Shown: in pieces, positions 37,454-45,989 of the stretch | Numbering within the stretch: position 1 is the stretch's first letter | Layout: the number at the start of each line of letters is the position of its first letter | Assembly (NCBI GenBank): GCA_024138025.1 | Contig: JAMXBD010000094.1 | Coordinates: 1,240,001 to 1,304,000 of the forward strand | Direction: 5' to 3' | Source: Combretum micranthum | Taxonomy: Eukaryota; Streptophyta; Magnoliopsida; Myrtales; Combretaceae | DNA: 64,000 nt | Position numbers and translations under genes: made by a program | Notes under the pieces: generated by a model | The model's input: the letters and a program-made list of their open reading frames with translations, nothing else | Databases searched by the model: none | Told to the model about the DNA's origin: nothing

Positions 37454-37684
37454 GTGTGTATATATTTTTTGGCTGGATTAAACCTTTTTCTTATTTCACG
37501 ACATGACTGGGACGATGTATCAGATAAATTAGTGTCTGTTCCGAAAAGCATTTCGGAAGATTCGAGGTATTTATTAGTGGGGCATTTCTTTCCTGAAAAG
37601 ATGGTCAACAATAAACCAAGGGCCTTTCCTGGAAGGTTCGTGAGCATTGAGCAAGCTGGCCTCCAATCAAAACCAAGGGTTTAA
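37454..37684 (+). CDS. Possible coding fragment, unrecognised
   Basis: A 76-codon open frame runs from an ATG inside a GTGTGT tract to TAA. From about residue 14 onward the composition looks protein-like (SRHDWDDVSDKLVSVP, then LVGHFFPEKMVNNKP and FPGRFVSIEQAGL), with mixed charged and hydrophobic residues and less AT bias than the surroundings. I do not recognise the family. It has no convincing promoter and could be an exon of an unannotated gene, a captured fragment in a transposon, or chance. Confidence 0.2.
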   Translation: MCIYFLAGLNLFLISRHDWDDVSDKLVSVPKSISEDSRYLLVGHFFPEKMVNNKPRAFPGRFVSIEQAGLQSKPRV

Positions 37685-38087
37685 TTGCATTTATTATTGT
37701 GGCCCAGTTGCAAGCTGCAGTAGCTTGACTCCATTGATTATCCAATAGGCTATTAACAAAAAAAATAAAAATAAAAATAATAAAAATAAATATATAATCC
37801 AGTCTATAAAAGAGCATTGACTTTAAGCCCTTTTTGGAATAATACAAAATAAAAGTAAAAACCTTTGGCCCTAACTTATTTTTGTTACAAAAAGAAGCAA
37901 ATGTTAGAGACATTGTTTTATTTGGCCGGTTTAATTTTCAGAGTTATATAATTAATATAGAGAATACTCTCTAAATGTTAGTTGAGGAAATTTTTCATTC
38001 ATTCTAGTGAAATGGTGTTACGCTTAATGGGGGTAATTTGGCATGTGATGTGCCAATTGAGATATGATATGAATTAATTTGCATTAT
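37685..38087. other. AT-rich intergenic DNA
   Basis: It contains an A/T-rich ATAAAAATAAAA tract near 37,760-37,790. No other feature is visible. Confidence 0.4.
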
Positions 38088-38352
38088 TATTGGAATGATA
38101 TGTGAATTTTAATAAAATATGTAATTAGGTATTTAAATTTTAAAACTGGTCAAATTATTACCTATCTCCATCAAATTAACTTATACTATCATTTTATATA
38201 GCGTTTTTCACCAATATGACATATTAACTATTGGTGTATATGAATTTTTTTTATTATTAAATTGATCAATTTCAAATCTAGGTACTACATTAATCAATTT
38301 TAAAATTTAGATACCTAATTATATAGTTTGTTAGAGTTCATGTACTATTCGT
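38088..38352. mobile_element. MITE (family M5, copy b)
   Basis: The left arm, with AATTAGGTATTTAAATTTTA, and the right arm, with TAAAATTTAGATACCTAATT, are inverted repeats over more than 50 bp. It matches 26,968-27,217, including the shared ATTAAATTGATCAATTT centre. Confidence 0.6.
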
Positions 38353-39020
38353 AATATTTACTAGACCAATTTTAAATAGGATTATATTTATCAAAAAAAA
38401 AAAAAAAACTCAACACAAAGTTTAATTCCTTTGGACGTGTTTATGATGCAGCTTAGGTGGACCACCCTAACAATTAAAAGAATCCGCCGACATAAGGCTA
38501 AGGTTTTTAACATGTAATTTTTCTTGTGTAACTACTAATTTGTATGTTTCTTTATATCTCTATTCTAATTTTATAATTCAAGCATTGATTTTTAAAGTAA
38601 AAATTAAAGAATTTCAATAATTTTGCTTATGAAAGAGTTTACTTTACCTAGAAAATTTTATGGTCATGGCTTGTAAAGATTAATTTACAAATTCTTTTGG
38701 AGATGTCTTATTTCTCTAATACCTATGTTAGAAAGGGGTATTATATTTTCTATTATGTTGAGCATATTTCTTTGAACAAGTTTTTGGCACACAAGTTTAT
38801 TTCCTCGCACATCTACAAAATTTTTTGGAGCCTGCAGCGCAGATACATATGCTTTTACCTGATTTACAAATAGATTTATATAATTTAATATACCTTTTGG
38901 ATCTTGTGATTTTTTTGGTATACTCTTTTAACTTTGAAAACTTAGTAGATATTGTTGCATATTAATAACCTTTGTTTTGGAATCTTCAATTTTTCTTTTA
39001 TAAAATTAACCACTAAATCG
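38353..39020. other. AT-rich intergenic DNA
   Basis: A poly-A run lies at about 38,391-38,408. No other feature is visible. Confidence 0.4.
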
Positions 39021-39029
39021 TGCACCACG

Positions 39030-39140
39030 CTAATGGTATTATAGCCTAATGACATCTTTTCCAATTTCTCAAGTGAGAGATATTAGGTTCAAATTCTCCC
39101 TCCCTAATTATAATGGTAAAAAAAAAAAAAAAAAACACAG
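39030..39140 (+). mobile_element. tRNA-derived SINE (family S), copy 1 of a head-to-tail pair
   Basis: A box A-like TAGCCTAATGACATC (39,043-39,057), CTCAAGTGAGAGATATTAGG, a box B-like GGTTCAAATTCTCC (39,086-39,099), a TATAATGGTAAA 3' motif and a poly-A tail of about 18 bases follow in order. It is flanked by TGCACCACG (39,021-39,029) and TGCACTACG (39,141-39,149), an 8-of-9 match consistent with a target-site duplication. Confidence 0.7.
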
Positions 39141-39149
39141 TGCACTACG

Positions 39150-39239
39150 CCAATAGTATTGTAGCTTAGTAGCATCTTCTTCGGTTTTTTCAAGTAAGAG
39201 ATATCATATTCGACATTATAATGGTAAAGAAAAAAATCA
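39150..39239 (+). mobile_element. tRNA-derived SINE (family S), copy 2 of a head-to-tail pair
   Basis: A box A-like TAGCTTAGTAGCATC (about 39,162) and TCAAGTAAGAGATATCATATTCGAC, a decayed box B, are followed by TATAATGGTAAA and a short A-rich tail. It is flanked by TGCACTACG on the left and TGCACCACG (39,240-39,248) on the right, so the same 9-bp word occurs three times around the two SINEs. Confidence 0.65.
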
Positions 39240-39248
39240 TGCACCACG

Positions 39249-39529
39249 ACACTTGTGCAAAAGTTAAATGTGGTGATATACTGAAAACTAAGTCGACCAT
39301 AAACACCAACTATATTGCCTGTAGCATGTTTGTCATCAGACAACTTGAGAACCAATACTTTAACATGTTAAACAACCATTGAACATTCAATTTAGCATGG
39401 TTTCATCTTAACTCTTAAACTAGGTTCTTACCTATCATTAACCATTTTTTTATCATACTACAAACTTAGGAAACGCTTTGTTAATTATTATTTAATCCCA
39501 ATTTAAATAAGACCCTTTTTATAATTTAC
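39249..39529. other. AT-rich intergenic DNA
   Basis: No supported feature is visible. Confidence 0.4.
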
Positions 39530-39650
39530 AAGAGTGGCATAGTAACCATTCTTCAAATGTCAATGGACTAATAGTCTAGTAGCATTGATCAAGAGTGGCA
39601 TAGTAACCATTCTTCAAATGTCAATGGCCTAGCGTTTAGTAGCATTGGTC
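39530..39650 (+). repeat. Two-copy tandem duplication, about 61 bp
   Basis: The units at 39,530-39,590 and 39,591-39,650 start with the identical words AAGAGTGGCATAGTAACC and ATTCTTCAAATGTCAATGG, and end AGTAGCATTGATC or AGTAGCATTGGTC. The duplicated unit includes the first part of the SINE that follows. Confidence 0.85.
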
Positions 39651-39711
39651 CTGGTCTCTTAAGTTAGAATTACCTGGTTTGAATCCCCTTTCTTCTATTA
39701 TAATAAGGATT
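39621..39711 (+). mobile_element. tRNA-derived SINE (family S), third plus-strand copy
   Basis: A CCTAGCGTTTAGTAGCATTGG box A-like start is followed by CTCTTAAGTTAGAATTACC, a box B-like GGTTTGAATCCCC (39,676-39,688) and TATTATAATAAGG at the 3' end. The 5' part is duplicated upstream. Confidence 0.55.
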
Positions 39712-39739
39712 CTCTAATTACCAACATTAAAGTGTTCAA

Positions 39740-40420
39740 ATCCCCAATTAACCAACCCTACCATTCTCTATCAACAATGTATAAACCAAATCTCATCAAA
39801 ACAGCAACTACTGCCCATAAAACGTCACTAATCTGCTATATAGCAACTTCGTCACATATCTCAACTTCGTTCCATCAATCCTTTACTTCCATCAACATAC
39901 CCTTGTTGTAATTATCATCTAGCTTCATTCCATCAATCCTTAACTTCCATCAACAAACCTTGGTTTTGATTATCATTTAGCTTCATTTTAGACAAGATCA
40001 AAGGCTTAATGAGATCAAAGAACTACTTGAACTCCTTTTCTATAGCTTATTGCTACTCCCATGTACTCCTTGGGTCATGTTCCTTCAACTCTTAATTCAA
40101 AACTTAACAAAATCATCTTCTATCTTATTTTGACATAATTTAGAAGCTTAGAATTAAGATCAAACACAACTTAAGAGCTAAAAGCTTATCTTGAACTCAC
40201 TGTAGAAATTGGCGGTAGCTTGGATCTCTAAACTTAGAGCTTCATTTTCTTCATTTCCTAAACATGACAAAGTTAGAGGAATGATTAGAGCTTAATCTTA
40301 TTACTAAACTTGTTTTTTCTTCACTAACCACCATTAAGGTTTTTGATTTACCAAACGTTGAGAGTTTCAAAAGTTTTTAAGAAAAGAAAAATGAAAGAGA
40401 AATTTAAGGGACATGGGATT
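39740..40420 (-). repeat. Possible LTR-derived segment
   Basis: It is less AT-rich, with strings such as CTTGAACTCACTGTAGAAA and repeated CTTAGAGC-type words. Read on the minus strand, it resembles the leader part of the decayed LTR segments elsewhere in the window. Support is weak because no ends or priming sites are visible. Confidence 0.25.
39865..39980. repeat. Two-copy tandem duplication, 58 bp
   Basis: The units at 39,865-39,922 and 39,923-39,980 both contain TTCCATCAATCC and ACTTCCATCAAC, followed by a TTATCAT-TTAGCTTCA-like end. Confidence 0.8.
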
Positions 40421-40797
40421 AGCAACTGATATGATTGTAATCACTCAATAAAATCTGTATTAATAACTATCCTATGATCACTTTTTAGATGAGTATATCT
40501 ATCGAATTATAGTATAGCAAGTTAAGCACAAGTATCATTCCTACAATCTAACCCAATAATCAAAGTTATTATAATTGACTATTAATTATAAACCCTAATA
40601 TTACAATTTCTTATTATAGCCATCAATTCACAAGTCAAAGATACACTTATAAAAACCAATTGCAAGACTATCTAGATTTATGAATTACCACTAGATATTA
40701 CTATGCAAATTCTTAAGGTGGAACACAGGTCTAAGGTTGTTTTTAAAAAAAAAAACATAAATATAAATTGTATAAAAAAAACAAAATTAGTGTTGCT

Positions 40798-40959
40798 ATG
40801 TTGCATCTTGGAGAGGAAATACAAATATTTCTACTTGTATTGCATTTTCGAGTGGAAATATAGTGACCTAAACGTAAAAAAACTTTTATAAGCCTTAGTA
40901 TCGCACGTTGGTTGTGCGATACAGGTTTAGAGTTGTATCACATGTCTAATGATCGATAC
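40798..40959. repeat. Cluster of four 25-bp palindromic repeats (left group)
   Basis: Four units of exactly 25 bp lie at 40,798-40,822, 40,837-40,861, 40,898-40,922 and 40,935-40,959. Unit 3 is a perfect 8-bp inverted repeat inside a 25-bp frame: GTATCGCAC, seven bases, GTGCGATAC. Units 1, 2 and 4 are degenerate versions that keep the GTAT..ATAC ends. Spacers are 14, 36 and 12 bp. Three more units lie beyond the copia-2 element at 45,864-45,959. Confidence 0.75.
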
Positions 40960-40970
40960 ATATACAGTTA

Positions 40971-41662
40971 TGTTAGGAAAAATCCCTAATTAACCTAGAA
41001 GCGACACAACAGTTTTTTCTCTTACTTGTAGCGATCACAACAAAATAAACACAAATAATAATATTAAAAAACAACAATACTAGGATTCGTGTGGAAAACC
41101 CAATTTAGGAAAAAATCACAGACTGTAGAGCAAATTTCTTCCACTATCAACAATAATGGGATACAACAGTTTTTCTTCACTAGATAACACTAGTGGATCA
41201 CTTAAATCCTCACCACAATGGTGGATTTCAACAACAATGGGCTTCTCCTTATCTCTCTATAGACTCTCTCTTTGTGATTTAGGAGAGACTCCACCAAAAA
41301 CTCTAAGACCAAATAAGGAGTATTTATATGAAAACAACAAAGGGAAGCACGTAAGAACATAAGCTGGCGCAATTAAAATGAAGGCTGATAGCTCTAATGC
41401 AGCATTGAAATGCCGATGATTAAATGCCAACGGCTTAGGAAACTACACTGACAGCTTTGATGCAGGCCTTGCCAAAATCAAGCTCTTGAAAATAATTTCC
41501 CAATTGAAGGCCGGTTGTGTATGTTTGTAGCTGGCAATGTACAGGTTCCAATTCTTTTGTTTTGCACAAATCTCCTTATTATCTAAGTCTTCTTCTAAGT
41601 ATATGTAGTATACATAGGATTTCTTGATTATAGACTCATATGAGTTGGATCTATAACCAACA
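40971..41662 (-). repeat. 3' LTR of copia-2
   Basis: It begins TGTTAGGAAAAATCCC and ends CTATAACCAACA in plus coordinates, about 692 bp. It matches 44,857-45,523 through shared words such as AATTAACCTAGAAGCGA/AATTAACCTGGAAGCGA and GTAGAGCAAATTTCTTC. Confidence 0.85.
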
Positions 41663-41680
41663 AACTCCCCTTCCAATTCA
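41663..41680 (-). other. Polypurine tract of copia-2
   Basis: AACTCCCCTTCCAATTC in plus orientation is the complement of a purine tract directly inside the 3' LTR. Confidence 0.75.
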
Positions 41681-41689
41681 TATGAGGGG

Positions 41690-42360
41690 TTCCGTCACAC
41701 CTGTTATCTGTCTACAACATACAAGTTTGTCCTTGGGTAGAGCTTTGGTCATCATATCTGAAGCATTATAATCAATATGGATTTTCTCAAGTTTCAAAAG
41801 CTTTGATTCTAATACATCTCAAATCCAATGATACCTAACATCAATGTGTTTGGATCTTGAATGAAACATTAGATTATTATTAAGATGTATAACACTCTGG
41901 CTATCACAAAACAACTTAAAATCTTCTTGCTCTTGACGCAGTTCCTTTAGAAACTTCTTCATCCGCAAGACTTCCTTTAGGGTTTAGTTACAGCTATATA
42001 TTCTACTTTAGTGGTAGATAGTGCAACACACTTCTATAATTTAGATTGCCAAGATGCCACTTCCCTTGCATATGTAATAAGATCACCTGAAGTGGACTTC
42101 CTGGAATCTAGATCTCTAGCCATATCAACATCTAAAAACCCTTCTAGTATAGATTTGCTGCTACCAAACTATAAACTTAACTTGTAAGCGCTTCTGAGAT
42201 ACCTGAGAATCATTTAATAGTGGTCTAATGCTCTTTACTTGGAATCGAGAGATAGCGGCTAACTAAACTACAACATGAGCAATATCCGATCTAGTGCACA
42301 CTAGAGCATACATTACACTATTAACGTTGAAGCATATGATATCTTCTTTATGTCTTTTTT
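41690..42360 (-). pseudogene. copia-2 RNase H remnant
   Basis: The minus strand gives recognisable copia RNase H blocks: a region complementary to the ALSTTK..EY segment near 42,000-42,035 and the CDSQSVIHL and SKHIDVRYHWI-type C-terminal blocks at about 41,820-41,920. The last block is intact here although it is damaged in copia-1. Stops and frame changes interrupt the domain. Confidence 0.65.
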
Positions 42361-42489
42361 GTCTACCTCACTTTTAGGACACTATTAAGAACTGAGTTTG
42401 AAGTGACCTACAAGTGGAGAATAAACAAGTTTTGCCTTGCTCATGTTGAATCTCTTTAACACCTTTTCTAGTTATCTCTCTTATGATAT

Positions 42490-43250
42490 CTACAATTTCT
42501 GGCTTTTCCTATCACAAATAATTCTCATATCGAGAATATGGTGTGCGGGTCCGAAGTCTTTCATGGCAAAAGACTTATTCGGTACAGTCTTTAGATTTTG
42601 AATCTGCTTGGCATCATGGCCAACAATCAGCCTATCATCTACATATAATAGGAGTATAAGAAACTCACAATTGGCAAACTTCTTAATGAAAATACAACGA
42701 TCTGATGCAGTCCTAGTATAACCCTGATTAATCAAGGATTCAAACTTCTTGTGCCATTACTTTGGCGCCTATTTCAACCCATACAAGATTTTTTTCAATT
42801 TGTAAACAAGGTGCTCCTTCCCCTTGACCTTATACCCCTTGGGTTGCTCCATGTAGATTTCTTTCTCCAAGTCACTATGAAGGAATGTTGTCTTCACATC
42901 CATCTGCTCAATCTTTAGGTTCAAATTGGCTGCTATACTCAATATAACCCGAATGGAAGACATCTTCACCACTTGTGCGAAAATCTCATCAAAGTTAATA
43001 CCTTTCTTCTAACTGAAACCCTTCATAACCAGTCTTACCTTATGTCTTAGTAGTTGTGAGCTATTTTCTTCAATCTTTACTCTATATGCCCATTTATTCT
43101 TCAGAGGTCTCTTGTCCTTAAGCAGTTCCACTAAATCATAAGTGTTGTTCTCATGCAAAGATTTCATCTCTTCTTGCATGGCTTTGACCTATTCCTTTTT
43201 CTACTCATGTACTATTATCTCTTGATAACATTTAGGCTCTCCCTCATTAT
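42490..43250 (-). pseudogene. copia-2 reverse transcriptase remnant
   Basis: On the minus strand, the frame at 42,769-42,972 gives KMSSIRVILSIAANLNLKIE and QMDVKTTFLHSDLEKEIYM. The frame at 42,490-42,735 gives the active-site YVDD (42,634-42,645) and an AKQIQNLKT..KSFAMKD-type block. The two frames are separated by a lesion near 42,750. A KNKWAYRVK-type block and a LHENNTYDL-type block lie further upstream at 43,070-43,170. It is inactive. Confidence 0.75.
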
Positions 43251-43281
43251 TCAATGTCACATACTCATCTAGACTATATTT

Positions 43282-43511
43282 GGGTCTGTTTGGATGGTCT
43301 GTTTTTCATCTGTATCTGTATCTTTTTCAAAATAATATGTGTAATATATCTGATTTGCATATATATTTTATCCATATTTGATCTATTTGATTTTTTAATG
43401 AGAAATACTAACTTTTTTTTTATCTATATCTATTTCTTGTTAAATAATTTGTTAGAAAAAAGTTAAAAAAAAGTATATGTATCTACCGGAAAAAACCAAA
43501 CAAACAGACTC
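43282..43511 (+). mobile_element. Family M1 MITE inserted in copia-2 (best-preserved copy)
   Basis: The 230-bp element starts GGGTCTGTTTGGATGGT and ends ACCAAACAAACAGACTC, near-perfect inverted repeats. It is flanked by TTT on both sides (43,279-43,281 and 43,512-43,514). The corresponding place in copia-1 (near 7,060 in opposite orientation) has no insert, so the empty site is visible in the same window. The TIR sequence and 3-bp target duplication fit Tourist-like PIF/Harbinger MITEs, although those usually duplicate TAA or TTA. Confidence 0.8.
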
Positions 43512-43514
43512 TTT

Positions 43515-44586
43515 AACTTATGATCTTCTGTCTCTTGAAGATCTCCTCAACTCAATTTGCTGATAAGGCTCTTCAATTGTGTCTTCCACATCTCTCCCAT
43601 CCTTAGAATCTTTAAATGGAGACAGTGGATCTATATTTGTGGGGATCTTATTTGATGATTTAGATTTTTTGGGCTTATCAATATCTTAATTGTTTGGCCT
43701 TCAAGCAAGACCACATATCCGCTTCTAACAATTCTTCTCAATTGGATCCCATAATCTATATCCATACTCATCATATGCATAACCCAGAAAAAATGCACTG
43801 CTTTGAATTTGCATCAAGTTTCACTCTTTCATCATTGGGAATATGTACAAATGCCTTGCAACTAAACACACGTAAGTGATCATAAGAAATTTCTTTACCT
43901 GTATAGACTCTCTATAAGATATCTCCATCCAGAGCATAAGAGGGAGATGAATTTATCAAGTCGACTACTATCTTCATAGCTTCACCTCAAAAAGATTTAG
44001 GAAACTTGGCATAAGATAACATACACTTCGCTCTCTCTGTGATAGTGCGATTCATTCTCTCTGCAATGCCATTCTGATGTGGGGTCTTTGGAACTGTCTT
44101 CTCCGATTTAGTCCCATGATCTTTGCAATATTCTTCAAAGGTCCTCTATATTCACCACCATTATCTACTCAAACACATATCAATTTTCTTCATGTTTCTC
44201 TTTCCACTCTAGTATGGAATTGCTTAAACACATTTATAACTTGATCCTTGGACTTCAAAGAAAAAGTCCACAACTACCTAGAGTAATCATCAATAAATGT
44301 AATAAAATAAAGAGCTCCACCTACTGTCCTATCTTTCATATAACACATTTGTGTGAACCAAATCCAGTATATCAGATTTCCTAGCAGGTGGATTTCTCTG
44401 AAAAACAACCCTATGTTGTTTACTAGTAAGACAATCAGCGCAACTTTTCAGAGAGGTACCTTTTACACCAGGTAGAAGCTGTTTCTTGACAAGCATTTGG
44501 AGCCCTTTCTCACTCATGTGACCAAGTTGCTTATGCCACGACTCCATAGAAATGTCATTAGTCAAATTCACATCTCTTTGATACAC
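43515..44586 (-). pseudogene. copia-2 integrase remnant
   Basis: The minus strand at 44,329-44,586 gives the GAG-pre-integrase segment WHKQLGHMSEKGLQML with CADCL, then a HRVVFQRNPPARKSDILDLV run. Integrase core blocks continue at 44,000-44,330, with a YIDDHSR-type block and an NGIAERMNRTI block near 44,045, interrupted by stops near 44,160-44,180. The C-terminal part runs to about 43,520, where the MITE begins. Confidence 0.7.
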
Positions 44587-44792
44587 ACTGTGATCAAACC
44601 ATGTCGGCTATAACCGACAGATTTTCTATGCATAATTGGCCAATCTGCATCAGATTTATCTATTGGCTTCGTAATATCACCACCCAAAGGCAAATATAGA
44701 TCTTTGCAATACAACATATCTTTCATCATAGACTTCTGGATAAAGTAATTTGATGAATTCAATTTTATCATCATACTTGATGATTCCATCAT
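44587..44792 (-). pseudogene. copia-2 gag start
   Basis: The minus-strand frame from 44,792 gives a gag N-terminus like that of copia-1 (IKLNSSNYFIQKSMMKD, then DLYLPLGGD and WPIMHRKSVGY). It then runs directly into the GAG-pre-integrase region about 200 bases later, so most of gag and the whole protease domain have been deleted. Confidence 0.7.
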
Positions 44793-44838
44793 GCTTGCAA
44801 TATAAGAATAGAACCTAAGATTTCTTTTTCTTCAACTC

Positions 44839-44855
44839 GGTGCTCTGATACCACT
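44839..44855 (-). other. Primer-binding site of copia-2
   Basis: The complement of CGGTGCTCTGATACCAC reads TGGTATCAGAGCACC, the classic initiator tRNA-Met site. It is better preserved than in copia-1. Confidence 0.85.
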
Positions 44856-44856
44856 T

Positions 44857-45523
44857 TGTTAGGAAAATCCCCAATTAACCTGGAAGCGATCACAACGGTT
44901 TTTTCCTATTGCCTATAGCGATTATAACAAAATAAAATAGAATTAAAGAAAAAAAAAAACACTACTACCAAGATTTACGTGGAAAACTCCAATTTGGAAA
45001 AAAATCATGGAACTGTAGAGCAAATTTCTTCAATTATCAACAATAATAAAATACAACAGTTTTTTTCACTACACAACGCTTGTGGATCGCTATCCTCACT
45101 ACAACGGTAGATTTCAACAATGACAGGCTTCTCTCTCTCTCTAGACTCTCTCTCTAAGATTTAGGATAGCCTCCACCAAAAACCTTAAAACCAAACAAGG
45201 AGTATTTATATGAAAACAACAGAGGGACAAGTCAGAACATAAGTTGGCACAATTAAAATGAAGGCCAATGGCTTAAAGGTAGCATTGAAACGTCAATGAT
45301 TGAACATCGGCAATTTTGATGCTGGCCTTACCAAAATCAAGCTTTCATAAATAATTTCCCAATTGAAGGCCGTCTGTGTATATTTGTAGGCTGGCGGTAC
45401 AGGTTCTAACTCTTTTTGTTTTGCATAAATCTCTTTATCATCCAAATCTTCTTCTAATTATATGTAGTATACTTAAGATTTCCTTTATTATAGACCCGTA
45501 TGGCTTTGATCTATAACCTAAAA
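44857..45523 (-). repeat. 5' LTR of copia-2
   Basis: In plus orientation it begins TGTTAGGAAAATCCCC. Its far end reads CTATAACCTAAAA where the other LTR has CTATAACCAACA, so the terminal CA is lost or altered. The (CT)n run near 45,130 is longer than in the 3' LTR. Confidence 0.8.
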
Positions 45524-45666
45524 TAATTGGTATCAGAGTCGATAGTTCGGCTGAAAAACTCCCATGGTTGGCCTTCCATGATGAAAGAAGAGCTTTATGA
45601 TATGATTTGTTTGTAAAACCCTTTATGTATGGTGAGTAAGGTGACAGGCAAACTGAACTCACACTT

Positions 45667-45678
45667 AAGGGGGAGATT
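45667..45678 (+). other. Polypurine tract of the TRIM-like element
   Basis: AAGGGGGAGATT lies directly before the TGTTAAAG LTR start. Confidence 0.7.
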
Positions 45679-45863
45679 TGTTAAAGTGCAAGTGTGAGAT
45701 TGAAAAAATACCACATGAAAAATATGAGACTTATGTGAGGAGTTTATAAAAAGAAAAGACTTATTAACCCAATACCTTAAGGTTTTGAGTTATAAATAGT
45801 ATCATGCCTGTTTGTATATACCTTCACAAAACTCATTTTGGAGGTGTGATAAAAGTCCAAAGT

Positions 45864-45959
45864 GTATCGTACGTCCAGTGTACGATACGCATATAGTTAT
45901 ATGTGCATCGCTCATTGGAGGTGCAATACATGATGTATCCTATCTCCAAGGTACAATGC
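45864..45959. repeat. Cluster of three 25-bp palindromic repeats (right group)
   Basis: The units lie at 45,864-45,888, 45,905-45,929 and 45,935-45,959, each exactly 25 bp. The first is a perfect 9-bp inverted repeat, GTATCGTAC, seven bases, GTACGATAC. The second and third are degenerate versions (GCATCGCTC..GGTGCAATAC and GTATCCTAT..GGTACAATGC). They lie within the putative LTR of the TRIM-like element. Confidence 0.75.
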
Positions 45960-45989
45960 AATAATACTATTCATGTAATTTTTCCTACA

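Larger units (their letters stand above)
40971..45523 (-). mobile_element. Internally deleted Ty1/copia retrotransposon with a nested MITE (copia-2)
   Basis: Reading right to left, the order is 5' LTR (44,857-45,523), primer site, gag start, integrase, reverse transcriptase, RNase H, polypurine tract, 3' LTR (40,971-41,662). It belongs to the same family as copia-1, sharing for example the GGAGATTTGTGCAA LTR word and matching protein blocks. The rest of gag and all of protease are missing, and a 230-bp MITE interrupts the region before reverse transcriptase. The flank bases on the two sides do not match, so target duplications are lost. The right LTR edge is eroded and runs straight into a TRIM-like internal region. 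Confidence 0.85.
45524..45989 (+). mobile_element. TRIM-like element remnant (primer site, tiny internal region, 3' LTR)
   Basis: TTGGTATCAGAG (45,527-45,538), an initiator tRNA-Met primer site on the plus strand, is followed by only ~130 bp. Then come a polypurine tract AAGGGGGAGATT (45,667-45,678) and an LTR start TGTTAAAGTGCAAGTGTG (45,679). The putative LTR contains ACCTTAAGGTTTTGAGTTAT and probably ends CCTACA near 45,989. A primer site and polypurine tract so close together are the hallmark of terminal-repeat retrotransposons in miniature. It has no coding capacity. Its 5' LTR is not next to it because copia-2 occupies that position. Confidence 0.65.

Noticed and set aside
39086..39099. 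tRNA gene suggested by box A and box B motifs
   Set aside because: No cloverleaf can be formed, and the sequence continues into a poly-A tail with flanking duplications, so it is a SINE.
40798..40959. CRISPR-like array
   Set aside because: Repeats of fixed length occur, but spacers vary from 5 to 36 bp, repeats are diverged, and the setting is plant nuclear DNA. They are palindromic units, not a CRISPR array.
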